This document shows, piece by piece, positions 48,838-57,567 of a DNA stretch of 64,000 bases (position 1 is the stretch's first letter; each line of letters starts with the position of its first letter). Position numbers and translations under genes: made by a program. This stretch comes from Methanocorpusculum sp. (GTDB taxonomy: Archaea; Halobacteriota; Methanomicrobia; Methanomicrobiales; Methanocorpusculaceae). Below the pieces are notes generated by a model. That model saw nothing but the letters and a program-made list of their open reading frames with translations. It was not told the origin of the DNA and did no database searches. The DNA is taken from positions 1 to 64,000 of the forward strand of contig JAFQTT010000002.1 in assembly GCA_017408885.1 (NCBI GenBank). Direction: 5' to 3'.

Positions 48838-51573
48838 ATGCTCGAAAACGAATATCAGCTTGATTTCTTCAAAGAAAACGGATTTGTCAGAAAAATCTGT
48901 AAAAAGTGCGGAAGTCCGTTCTGGACTCTTGACCCAAGCCGTGAGGTTTGCGGTGACGCACCATGTGAACCATACCAGTTCATTGGAAACCCAATCTTTA
49001 AAAAGCACACCTTACCGGAGATGCGCGAGGCATACCTCTCCTTCTTCGAGAAGAATGGACACACCAGAATAAACCGTTATCCGGTTGCCGCCCGCTGGAG
49101 AGATGACATCTACTTAACCATCGCCTCCATTGCAGACTTCCAGCCGTTTGTAACAAGCGGTGTCTGCCCGCCGCCGGCAAACCCATTAACCATCTCCCAG
49201 CCGTGTATCCGCTTAAACGATCTCGACAATGTCGGACGTTCCGGCAGACATTTCACCTGCTTCGAGATGATGGCACACCACGCCTTCAATACAGATGAGC
49301 AGCCGATTTACTGGAAGGACAGATGCCTTGAGCTCTGTACCGGATTTGTTAACTCCGTTGGTGGGGACGTAACACAGCTTACCTTCAAGGAGAACCCATG
49401 GTTCGGCGGAGGAAATGCAGGAGCATCTGTTGAAGTATTAATGGGTGGTCTCGAGGTTGCAACACTCGTCTTCATGAACCTCTCCCGCAAGAACTCCGGA
49501 AAACCGCCGGTGATGATTGACGGCAAGGATTACTATGAGATGCCGCTTCGTATCGTCGATACAGGATACGGTCTTGAGCGTTTCACCTGGGCATCCTGCG
49601 GAACCCCGACCGCATATGATGCAGTCTTCCCGGAGATGATTTCCCGTCTCTTAAACAATGCGGGAATGGAACACTACCTCGACAATCCTGAGATTGAGCA
49701 CATCTTAGGAAAGAACGCAGAGTTCGCCGGCTTAATGGATATCAGAGGAGAGAAGATCAGCGAGCTTAGAAAGCAGGTGGCAGACTACACAGGAATTTCC
49801 GTTGGAAAGCTCGAAGAGATTATTGTTCCAATGGAGAACATCTACGCGCTCTGTGACCACACCAGATGTCTTGCATATATGCTCGGTGACTTAATTGTCC
49901 CGTCCAATGTTCGCGATGGATACTTAGCACGTATGGTGCTTCGCAGAAGCATCAGAATGATGCAGGAAGCAAAGGTCGATGACGATTTAGGTGAGTTAAT
50001 CGTTGCTCAGATGGAGGCAATCGGTCTTTCTAACTTCGAGCAGGAGCCGTCAATCGTTCGCGAGATTATCTCACGTGAGGTCGAGAAGTACGAGGCAACA
50101 ATTGCCCGCGGAACCAGAACCGTTCAGCGTCTTGGTCAGAACTATGTCAAGAAGAACGAGGAAGTCCCGCTTGCAGAGCTTATCACTCTCTACGATTCAC
50201 ACGGAATTCCGGTTGACACCATCAATAAAGTCTTAACCGAGACCGGTGCAAAGTTCGAAATCCCTGATGACTTCGAGTCCCAGATTGCCGATATGCACTC
50301 CGAAAACGAAGGCGAGAAGGCTCCAAGCCCGCTTGCAAAGTACGAGGAGCGCATCGCAAAGCTTCCGGCAACCCACAAAACCTACTATGAGCGTCCGACC
50401 GATATGGAGTTCGAGGCAATTGTACTCGATATCTTAGACGAGTATGTTGTTCTTGATGCAACTCTCTTCTATCCGGAGGGAGGAGGTCAGCCGTCAGATA
50501 CTGGTATGCTCGTTACCGCAAACAGTATGGTGAGAGTAGAGAATGTTGTCAAATCAGGCGATGTTATTCTCCACAAGGTAAATGAGTCAAGCTTAAAGCG
50601 CGGAGACCGCGTAAAGGGCATTCTCGATGAGGAGCGCCGCTGGGCTTTAATGAGACATCACTCCGGAACCCACATGGTTCTTCGTGCAGCAAAGGAAGTT
50701 TTAGGTCCGCACATCCACCAGGCAGGTTCACAGCTTTCTCCGGAGACTGCACGCTTAGACATCAGACACTATACTCACATTACTCCTGAGCAGATGAAGG
50801 AGATTGAGGTCAAAGCAAACCGTCTCGTGATGGAGAATCTCCCGACTGTAATCAAGGTCGAGCCGCGTGTTAAAGCTGAGCAGAAGTTCGGTTTCGCGCT
50901 GTACCAGGGAGGAGTTCCGCCAGGAAAGGAGCTTCGTGTTGTCCAGATGGGTGCAGAGACTCAGGCCTGTGCAGGTACACACTGTACTACGACTGGTGAA
51001 ATTGGTCCAATTAAGCTGCTTCGTTTAGAGCACATTCAGGACGGTGTTGAGCGTATTGAGTTTGCATGCGGTTTTGCAGCTCTTGATGCAATGCAGCACA
51101 TCCAGTCTCTGTTAAACACTTCCGCAGATGCACTCTCTGTCCAGACCGAGAATCTTCCGGCAACTGTCGAGCGTTTCTTCTCCGAGTGGAAGGATCAGAG
51201 AAAGGAGATCGAAAAGCTCCGTGCAAAGATTGCCGAGCTTGAGCTTTCCCGCCTTGAGGGCATTGATGTAAACGGTGTCGAGGTTGTTGTAAAGCAGATT
51301 GATGTGTCCCGTAAGGAGCTTGTAAGTGTTGCAGGCGCTGTTGGTGAACGCGGCGGTGTTGCTCTGCTGATTACAGCAGCAGACGGTATCGGTGTTGTTG
51401 CGGCATCCGGTTCTGATAAGGTTAAAGCAGGACAGCTTGTCTCTGCTGTCTGTGCTGAGCTCGGCGGTAAGGGTGGAGGTAAGGACACTATGGCACAGGG
51501 TGCAGGTGTTGATGCTTCCAAGATTGGCGCTGCTTTAGTTAAGGCTGAAGAGCTTATCCGCGAAGCACTCTGA
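48838..51573 (+). CDS. alaS: Alanyl-tRNA synthetase
   Basis: A 911-residue archaeal AlaRS. The archaeal N-terminal zinc extension (CKKCGSPFWTLDPSR) precedes the class II catalytic core (motif 1-2 region RWRDDIYLTIASI, then RSGRHFTCFEMMAHHAF). The editing domain has HHSGTH near 607 and CAGTHC near 711, the zinc ligands that deacylate Ser- and Gly-tRNA-Ala. The C-terminal domain is a coiled coil followed by a glycine-rich DHHA1-like part. A TATA-like caatataaa lies about 32 bases before the ATG. It ends in a clear hairpin terminator. Confidence 0.97.
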   Translation: MLENEYQLDFFKENGFVRKICKKCGSPFWTLDPSREVCGDAPCEPYQFIGNPIFKKHTLPEMREAYLSFFEKNGHTRINRYPVAARWRDDIYLTIASIADFQPFVTSGVCPPPANPLTISQPCIRLNDLDNVGRSGRHFTCFEMMAHHAFNTDEQPIYWKDRCLELCTGFVNSVGGDVTQLTFKENPWFGGGNAGASVEVLMGGLEVATLVFMNLSRKNSGKPPVMIDGKDYYEMPLRIVDTGYGLERFTWASCGTPTAYDAVFPEMISRLLNNAGMEHYLDNPEIEHILGKNAEFAGLMDIRGEKISELRKQVADYTGISVGKLEEIIVPMENIYALCDHTRCLAYMLGDLIVPSNVRDGYLARMVLRRSIRMMQEAKVDDDLGELIVAQMEAIGLSNFEQEPSIVREIISREVEKYEATIARGTRTVQRLGQNYVKKNEEVPLAELITLYDSHGIPVDTINKVLTETGAKFEIPDDFESQIADMHSENEGEKAPSPLAKYEERIAKLPATHKTYYERPTDMEFEAIVLDILDEYVVLDATLFYPEGGGQPSDTGMLVTANSMVRVENVVKSGDVILHKVNESSLKRGDRVKGILDEERRWALMRHHSGTHMVLRAAKEVLGPHIHQAGSQLSPETARLDIRHYTHITPEQMKEIEVKANRLVMENLPTVIKVEPRVKAEQKFGFALYQGGVPPGKELRVVQMGAETQACAGTHCTTTGEIGPIKLLRLEHIQDGVERIEFACGFAALDAMQHIQSLLNTSADALSVQTENLPATVERFFSEWKDQRKEIEKLRAKIAELELSRLEGIDVNGVEVVVKQIDVSRKELVSVAGAVGERGGVALLITAADGIGVVAASGSDKVKAGQLVSAVCAELGGKGGGKDTMAQGAGVDASKIGAALVKAEELIREAL

Positions 51574-51610
51574 GTTTTTTAACTCAGGGTAATTCTTTTT
51601 ACTTTTTTTT
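51570..51610 (+). terminator. Hairpin terminator of alaS
   Basis: CTGAGTT, loop TTTT, AACTCAG forms a perfect hairpin that includes the stop codon. Two T-runs follow (five and eight T). Confidence 0.65.
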
Positions 51611-51612
51611 GA

Positions 51613-51928
51613 GATTTGTTGAATTGTCTGCAAAAGTCATCAGCACCATATATTTTAAACCGCAGACCACACAGACGTGCCTTCTGCACAGCGACCAGTC
51701 GTTCTCGCTCGTAAACTCGCGAGCAACTACCGCAGAGACTTTGTGGTTGCTAAAAGAGATGAGCAAATCTTATTTCTAAAATAGGGGTGCGGGGCGGCGA
51801 CTTCGGCGCGGAGCCGCCCGCGGTGGAAACATCCTATTTTGTTTTCAAAAAGGATAGAACTTTTTGAAATTTAAAATATCCGGAATTGTCTTTTTAAAAA
51901 TATGGTGATGGTAAAATACCCAACCTGG
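51613..51928. other. Intergenic island edge with repeat copy C
   Basis: The 355 bases between alaS and the zinc finger-SPFH gene hold the alaS terminator, a CTCGC/GCGAG hairpin near 51697-51725, palindromic repeat copy C at 51774-51830 and an AT-rich stretch after it. The base composition changes from mixed to AT-rich here. No coding frame is supported. Confidence 0.5.
51774..51830 (+). repeat. GC-rich palindromic repeat, copy C
   Basis: TAAAATAGGGGTGCGGGGCG continues as GCGACTTCGGCGCGGAGCCG and ends CCCGCGGTGG. The stem is GGGCGGC/GCCGCCC around a C(TTCG)G loop element. Relative to copy A, stem positions change in complementary pairs. It lies at the 3' side of the AT-rich SPFH gene. Confidence 0.8.
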
Positions 51929-54100
51929 TTAATGCATCCCACACATCTCTGAGAATGCATCATTTAAAACACAAATCATCTCACCAGAATACTCACCATA
52001 GAGTTCAGACATCATTGATTCAAAAGCCGTACAATCTTCGTCCATGAAATTCTTTAATTGTGTTAAACTTTCAAAATTGCACTTTGAAGCCAATATGTTT
52101 CCTGCAATAAGTGAGTTCTTTCCGCTGATAGAAATGATATCATCAGGAGTTACTAGAATTGCTCTTCTAACCAATTCTTTACTGACAATTTCTCTAACAC
52201 TACTATTTTCACTATTCATCAAAGACATAAGCGCAGGTTGAATTGGAAGATCCATTGGATTATGTAACACCATTCTCTCCATTTCAGATTGGAAATTCCC
52301 AGATGGATAGGACTGTTCGAAGTAAAAACGCTCTTTTGAAAGATGTGATTTGCGAGCATACTCTGAAGCAAGAGCGCGTTTGTATTCATCACTCTCAAAT
52401 TCTTCTTTACCTCTCTCCGTATTAGGGGTGACGTTGGGTTTCTCTGCTATAGACGATTCTAAATTTGATTCATGATTGAAATCAGCCAATTCACTTTCAA
52501 AATCATGAGGACGAATATTAGGAAGACCAAATTTAAATTCTGCAGAAAAAGTGGCAACCAATCCATGAGAATTAAGTAAATCATTTAGGTAATTCTTCAA
52601 ACTATCCTTAACAATAGAATCAAGATATGAATATCTCTCAAACTCATATTCCTCATATCGACGGAAAATATCGTTTGCACATTTTCCAAATATTGAAAGG
52701 ATGTCAGTGAAAATTATCTCCACGGTTGTTTCTGAGACATCATTCAGATAATGAGAACTAAATCTAACACCATCTTTAATTGAGAAGGATAGATTCCCAG
52801 AGACAGTTACCTCAATGTCATCCTTAGTCTTAATATTCTCTGAGATTACAAATGGCAAGTAGATAAATGTAGTTCCAACAACGAGAATCGATGTATAATT
52901 ATCCAATATCTGATTATTTTTATTCAATGAGTTATTAAAAGATGACAGAGATTTATAGCTCCTAGGCTTAAATGTTGTTTTAAGAGTTGATTTAAGAACT
53001 CCATTCTGGATAAAGAAAACATTCAGACTAGCAGGCACTTTAAACCCACTTTCGAATAATGCCTGGAGATTCTCAAAGTCATATTTCTGAGCATAGAGCC
53101 CCTGTTTAAGTTCAAATGTAATGGGCTCAACTGATTGAGATTTGGTAGGAAGATGAGGTTCAAAACTAGGAATAGTTTTGTCTAATTGAGAAATAATGAC
53201 ATCTTCTTCATTTAGGAAACTATTATGAGACACTGAAAATGATTCCAAGCTGAAATCGGACGATTCACTTTCAAAATCATGAGCGCTAACATTGGGAAGA
53301 CTAACCTTAAAATCAACAGTGAATGTGATTACATTTAATCCATGAACATTAAGACAATCATTTAGATAATCCTTCAAATTATCCTTAATGACAGAATGAA
53401 GATATGAATAATTCTCAAATTCTTGCTCATCATATCGAGCAAATGTATCTACAGCACATTTTTCCAGAATTGAGAGTACATCAGTAGAGATTATATCCAC
53501 TTTTGTCTCAGGAATATCACTAAGATAATGAGAGCCAAATCTCACAGCGTCATTAATTGAGAGAGACAGATTCCCAGTGATATCCACCCCAACACCATCT
53601 TTAGTTTTAACACTGATTTCCGGGATTGCAAACGGCAAGGAGATAAATGTAGTATCAGTGATGATGATTGTAGTATAATCATCCAGAATAAGTTTATTTT
53701 TGCCCGATGAATCGTTTACAGATGACAGGGATTTGTAACTCCCAGGTCTGAGAGTTATTTTAGGAATGCCATTCTGGATAAAGAAAACTTTCAAACCAGA
53801 GGGTATCTTAAACCCTCTTTCAAACAATCCTTGAAGATTCTCAAAATCATGCCTCTGAGCATAAAGTCCATATTTAAGATTTAATGTGATGGGAGTTGCT
53901 GGTTGAGATATAACAGAAAGAGATGATTCTATATTGGGTGTTGTCGTCTGATGTTCAGAGGGTAGATACTCTTTGTTTTCCGGAGAACATTTATGAAATA
54001 GTCTGCATTTGAAACACAGAATTTGACCGCATGTTTGACATTTCTTTAATTTTGACTTTGGAAATTTTTTCCCGCATTTATCACACAAAATCAAATCCAT
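51929..54100 (-). CDS. AN1-like zinc finger plus two SPFH-like domains, AT-rich orphan gene
   Basis: A 723-residue protein that I cannot name. Residues 6-38 have C6-x2-C9-x11-C21-x2-C24-x4-C29-x2-C32-x3-H36-x-C38, an AN1-like cross-brace zinc finger. Residues 71-288 and 327-543 are two related copies of about 215 residues (both with GLYAQ..DFENLQ.LFE.GFK, VFFIQNG and SYKSLSS). Each resembles an SPFH/band 7 domain: a beta sandwich with TKDG.....GNLS.SI.D..RF, then helices. The last 145 residues are helical. No membrane segment is visible. GGAGGGG shortly before the ATG at 54100 decides the start; a TATA-like box is at 54158-54166. Much more AT-rich than its neighbours, it looks acquired. Confidence 0.7.
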   Translation of the reverse strand: MDLILCDKCGKKFPKSKLKKCQTCGQILCFKCRLFHKCSPENKEYLPSEHQTTTPNIESSLSVISQPATPITLNLKYGLYAQRHDFENLQGLFERGFKIPSGLKVFFIQNGIPKITLRPGSYKSLSSVNDSSGKNKLILDDYTTIIITDTTFISLPFAIPEISVKTKDGVGVDITGNLSLSINDAVRFGSHYLSDIPETKVDIISTDVLSILEKCAVDTFARYDEQEFENYSYLHSVIKDNLKDYLNDCLNVHGLNVITFTVDFKVSLPNVSAHDFESESSDFSLESFSVSHNSFLNEEDVIISQLDKTIPSFEPHLPTKSQSVEPITFELKQGLYAQKYDFENLQALFESGFKVPASLNVFFIQNGVLKSTLKTTFKPRSYKSLSSFNNSLNKNNQILDNYTSILVVGTTFIYLPFVISENIKTKDDIEVTVSGNLSFSIKDGVRFSSHYLNDVSETTVEIIFTDILSIFGKCANDIFRRYEEYEFERYSYLDSIVKDSLKNYLNDLLNSHGLVATFSAEFKFGLPNIRPHDFESELADFNHESNLESSIAEKPNVTPNTERGKEEFESDEYKRALASEYARKSHLSKERFYFEQSYPSGNFQSEMERMVLHNPMDLPIQPALMSLMNSENSSVREIVSKELVRRAILVTPDDIISISGKNSLIAGNILASKCNFESLTQLKNFMDEDCTAFESMMSELYGEYSGEMICVLNDAFSEMCGMH

Positions 54101-54166
54101 ATTAGATGCCCCTCCAAAAGACAGATGGTGATTCAGTATAGTTAATACATCACTCATCATTATAAA
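54101..54166 (-). promoter_or_regulatory. Promoter, leader and Shine-Dalgarno of the zinc finger-SPFH gene
   Basis: On the minus strand tttataatg (54158-54166) is followed, about 60 bases later, by TTGGAGGGG and then the ATG at 54100. The predicted transcript starts near 54140. The strong ribosome binding site differs from the leaderless style of many neighbours and rules out the two upstream ATGs as main starts. Confidence 0.55.
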
Positions 54167-54235
54167 AGAATATTACTGAGTGATACAAGCCCAACACGAA
54201 TTTATCCAAACAAACCCAATATCAATACAACATCT

Positions 54236-55876
54236 ATGCTCTTCCTCGACTTCGCAAACACCTGCCGGGAAATCGAAAAAATCTCCTCCCGCCTGGCAAT
54301 GACAGACCTCCTCGCAGAAGTCTTCCCGCAAATCCCTGACGAAGAACTCGCAATCTTCGTCCGCTTCGCACGAGGCAAACTCTTTCCCGACTGGTCCGCC
54401 GAAAAACTCAACTTCGGGCCGTCACTCCTCTACGAAGCATTGGCCTATGTCATCGGCAAAAAACGCGAAGACGTCGTACGCGCAATCAACAGCTCCGGAG
54501 ACGCCGGAGAAGTCGTAGAAGAACTCCTCAACAAAAAACAGCAGACAACATTCTTCACCGAAGACTTAGAACTCTCAGACGTCTATGCACGCTTCATGCA
54601 GATGGCAAAAAGTTCTGGAAGAAAATCCCAGCAGGAACGCCTCAGATCCGCACAATACCTCTTCTCCAACGCATCACCCATAGAAGGACGCTACATTGCC
54701 CGCCTCATGCTCGAAGAAATGAGAATCGGCGTAGGTGAAGGCGTAGTCAAAGACGCAGTTGCAAAAGCCTTCGACGTCCCGCAGGAAATCGTCGAACACG
54801 CACACCAGGCATTAAACGACTTAGGCGAAGTCGCCCTCCTTGCAAAAACCAATCCTGAAAAACTCGCAGAAGTCACAATAACCCCCTTCAAGCCCGTCAA
54901 AATGATGCTCGCACAGGCAGGCTCCATCTCCGGCATGGTAGAAACCCACGGAACACTTGCTGCCGAAAACAAATATGACGGAAGCAGATTCCAGTTCCAC
55001 AAAGTAGGAGAGCGCTGTGCAATCTACTCGCGCAGACTCGAAGAGATGACTGCATCCCTTCCAGACGTCGTCGAACAGCTCAAAAATGCAACAACACACG
55101 ACGTCATAATCGACGGAGAAGTAATCGCCATCCTAAACGGCAAACCAATGCCCTTCCAGACAGTCCTTCGAAGAATCAGAAGAAAACACGGTGTCGAAGA
55201 AGCAAAAGAAGAGATAGAGCTTCGCCCGTGCGTCTTTGACATCCTCGTCTGTGACGGAGAAACCTTAATCGACCTGCCGTTTACAAAACGCCGCGAAATC
55301 CTCGAATCGGTCATGACAGACTTCGTTGCCCCGCAGCTTGTAAGCAGCTCCGCAGAGGAAATTGAAGCCTACTACCACGAAGCCTTGGACGCCGGAAACG
55401 AAGGCATCATGCTCAAAGTAATCGATGCGCCCTACCTCCCCGGAAACCGCGGAAAGCTCTGGATTAAAATCAAGCCGGAGGTTGACACCATTGACTTAGT
55501 CGTCACTGGAGCCGAATGGGGAGAAGGAAAACGTGCCAAAGTATTCGGCTCATTTGTCCTCGCATGCCAAGACGAATCAGGAGAACTTCTCGAAATATCA
55601 AGGGTTGCAACAGGTATCGATGACGCCATGCTTGCCCACTTACACGAACTCTTCAAAGACAAAATAATCTCCGAAAAGGGAAAAAGCGTCACATTCGAGC
55701 CGGACGTAATCTTCGAAGTAGGATACGCAGAACTTCAGAGAAGCACAAACTACGAAGCAGGATACGCACTTCGCTTCCCTCGCTTTGTAAGACTTCGTGA
55801 CGACAAAGACGTCTCCGAAATCGAAACAATGGAGAGCCTTTCAAGACGCTACTCCATGCAGAACAAAGAAGAGTAA
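54236..55876 (+). CDS. lig: ATP-dependent DNA ligase
   Basis: A 546-residue archaeal/eukaryotic-type DNA ligase. The N-terminal helical DNA-binding domain covers residues 1-190. The adenylation domain has the active-site lysine K246 in ENKYDGSR, with DGEVIAI and EGIMLKV as later motifs. The OB domain carries LWIKIKPEVDTIDLVV at its start and RFPRFVRLRDDK near the end. It seals nicks in replication and repair. It starts about 135 bases from the divergent SPFH gene. Strong use of GAA/CTC-type codons sets it apart from that AT-rich neighbour. Confidence 0.96.
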   Translation: MLFLDFANTCREIEKISSRLAMTDLLAEVFPQIPDEELAIFVRFARGKLFPDWSAEKLNFGPSLLYEALAYVIGKKREDVVRAINSSGDAGEVVEELLNKKQQTTFFTEDLELSDVYARFMQMAKSSGRKSQQERLRSAQYLFSNASPIEGRYIARLMLEEMRIGVGEGVVKDAVAKAFDVPQEIVEHAHQALNDLGEVALLAKTNPEKLAEVTITPFKPVKMMLAQAGSISGMVETHGTLAAENKYDGSRFQFHKVGERCAIYSRRLEEMTASLPDVVEQLKNATTHDVIIDGEVIAILNGKPMPFQTVLRRIRRKHGVEEAKEEIELRPCVFDILVCDGETLIDLPFTKRREILESVMTDFVAPQLVSSSAEEIEAYYHEALDAGNEGIMLKVIDAPYLPGNRGKLWIKIKPEVDTIDLVVTGAEWGEGKRAKVFGSFVLACQDESGELLEISRVATGIDDAMLAHLHELFKDKIISEKGKSVTFEPDVIFEVGYAELQRSTNYEAGYALRFPRFVRLRDDKDVSEIETMESLSRRYSMQNKEE

Positions 55877-55990
55877 GTACAAAGTCAGACAGGCTGTTTA
55901 TTTATAGTCAACCGCCCTATAATGATTTATCAATAGGTATTTGGAGGTAAGTAGTATGTTTATCATTATCAAAGGGGGAGATACTAATTG

Positions 55991-57472
55991 ATGCGTAAGA
56001 TGAAGGAGGAGCTTTTCGGCTTCGAACCACGCCGGGCGCTGATTGCAGCGATCTGCATCATAGTTGTAACCTGGCTGTTATCTTTTCTTATGCCGACCGA
56101 GGCCTCGGAGTTTGGAGCCTGGTCACTGTTACCCGCAACATTTCTGATTGTATACATTTTTATCACCAAGAGAATCTTAGAATCCCTGGTACTTTCCTGT
56201 CTCATGGGTCTGATTATGGCAGCAAAGACAGTAAACGTCTTTGGCGAGTTCAGCACTCTGCTGACAGACACCATGCTCGACCCGGACATGGCATGGCTGA
56301 TTATCGTCTGCGGTCTCATGGGAAGTATCATTGCCTTAATCGAGCGCGCAGGCGGTGCAATTGCCTTTGGAAACTGGGCAGCCAAACACGCAAAAGGAGA
56401 AAAGTCATCTCTGGTCTGGACCTGGATTATGGGTATTGCCATCTTCCTCGATGACTACTTAAACTCTATGGCAGTAGGTTCCTGTATGCGTTCCTTAACT
56501 GACAAGTTCAAGGTCCCGCGTGAGATGCTCGCATACGTGGTTGACTCAACAGCAGCCCCGATTTGCGTTCTTATCCCGATTTCCACCTGGGCAGTCTTTG
56601 CCGGAGGACTTCTTGAAGTAAACGGATGGGCACCGGAAGGCATGGGTCTTGTCTACTTCATCCAGACAATTCCGTACAACTTCTATGCGTGGGTTGCCGC
56701 AATCATGGTGCTTCTGGTAATCTTCAGAATCATACCGATCTTCGGTCCGATGAAGAAGGCATACGCAAGAGTTGCCGCAGGTGGACCGCTCGCTCCGGAA
56801 GGTTCTGAAAAGATTGACCTCTACAGCGGAGACGCTCTCACCTTCGCAAAGACCCCGCGGATTATCAATCTCGTAATCCCGATTATCAGTTTAGTGGTCT
56901 TTACCCTTATCTTTGACATCGACCTTCAGATGGGTGTCATCTGTACGATTCCGGTCATGTTCATCCTCTACCTGGCACAGGGAATCATGAATGCCGAAGA
57001 GTTCGCAGACTGTGTGGTAAAGGGCCTGCAGAACATGATTATGCCGCTTCTCTTAATGGTTCTCGCATGGGTGTTTGCCGCAATGTCTGAACAGATTGGA
57101 TTTACCCAGTATGTTATCGACACGGTCGCTGCAAACGTCGGCGTTGCCCTTCTGCCGTTTGTGGTCTTCGTGGCTCTTGCAATCACTCAGTTCGTTACCG
57201 GAACCAACTGGGGACTCTACATCATCGCGTTACCGATTGTGATCCCGTTAGCCATCCAGATGGATGCAAACATCGCACTCTCTGTCGGAGCAGTCATCTC
57301 TGCCGGTGTTTTAGGCAGCCACTGCTGCTTCTACTCTGATGCAACAGTCTTAACCTCTGCTGCCTGCGGTTGTGATAACTTCCGCCACGCAGTAACGCAG
57401 ATGCCGTATGGAATCCTCGCAGGTGTTATTGCTGCGATAATGTTCCTGGTCTGCGGATTCATCATGGGATAA
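55991..57472 (+). CDS. NhaC-family Na+/H+ antiporter-like membrane protein
   Basis: A 493-residue transporter with about twelve membrane helices. Features of the NhaC/YfmR-like antiporter family are FLDDYLNSMAVGSCMRSLTD with the conserved DDY motif, STAAPICVLIPISTWAVFAG, and GVLGSHCCFYSDATVLTSAA near the end. It probably exchanges Na+ or an organic cation/amino acid for H+. GGGGGA at about 55974-55979 is a plausible ribosome binding site for the ATG at 55991; a TTG three bases earlier is also open. It precedes the acyl-CoA synthetase gene, with an oligo-T between them. Confidence 0.85.
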   Translation: MRKMKEELFGFEPRRALIAAICIIVVTWLLSFLMPTEASEFGAWSLLPATFLIVYIFITKRILESLVLSCLMGLIMAAKTVNVFGEFSTLLTDTMLDPDMAWLIIVCGLMGSIIALIERAGGAIAFGNWAAKHAKGEKSSLVWTWIMGIAIFLDDYLNSMAVGSCMRSLTDKFKVPREMLAYVVDSTAAPICVLIPISTWAVFAGGLLEVNGWAPEGMGLVYFIQTIPYNFYAWVAAIMVLLVIFRIIPIFGPMKKAYARVAAGGPLAPEGSEKIDLYSGDALTFAKTPRIINLVIPIISLVVFTLIFDIDLQMGVICTIPVMFILYLAQGIMNAEEFADCVVKGLQNMIMPLLLMVLAWVFAAMSEQIGFTQYVIDTVAANVGVALLPFVVFVALAITQFVTGTNWGLYIIALPIVIPLAIQMDANIALSVGAVISAGVLGSHCCFYSDATVLTSAACGCDNFRHAVTQMPYGILAGVIAAIMFLVCGFIMG

Positions 57473-57567
57473 CTCCCCTCTTTTTTTGCATACAATTTCA
57501 TCTCAGTTTCCGATACTTTCCGCGAATGAATATATTCCATGAAGTCCAACATGTAAGGCAGTAATAT

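Noticed and set aside
51690-51730. CTCGC/GCGAG hairpin as a fourth copy of the palindromic repeat
   Set aside because: It lacks the GTGCGG and GCGGTGG borders and the TTCG loop element; it is an unrelated small hairpin.
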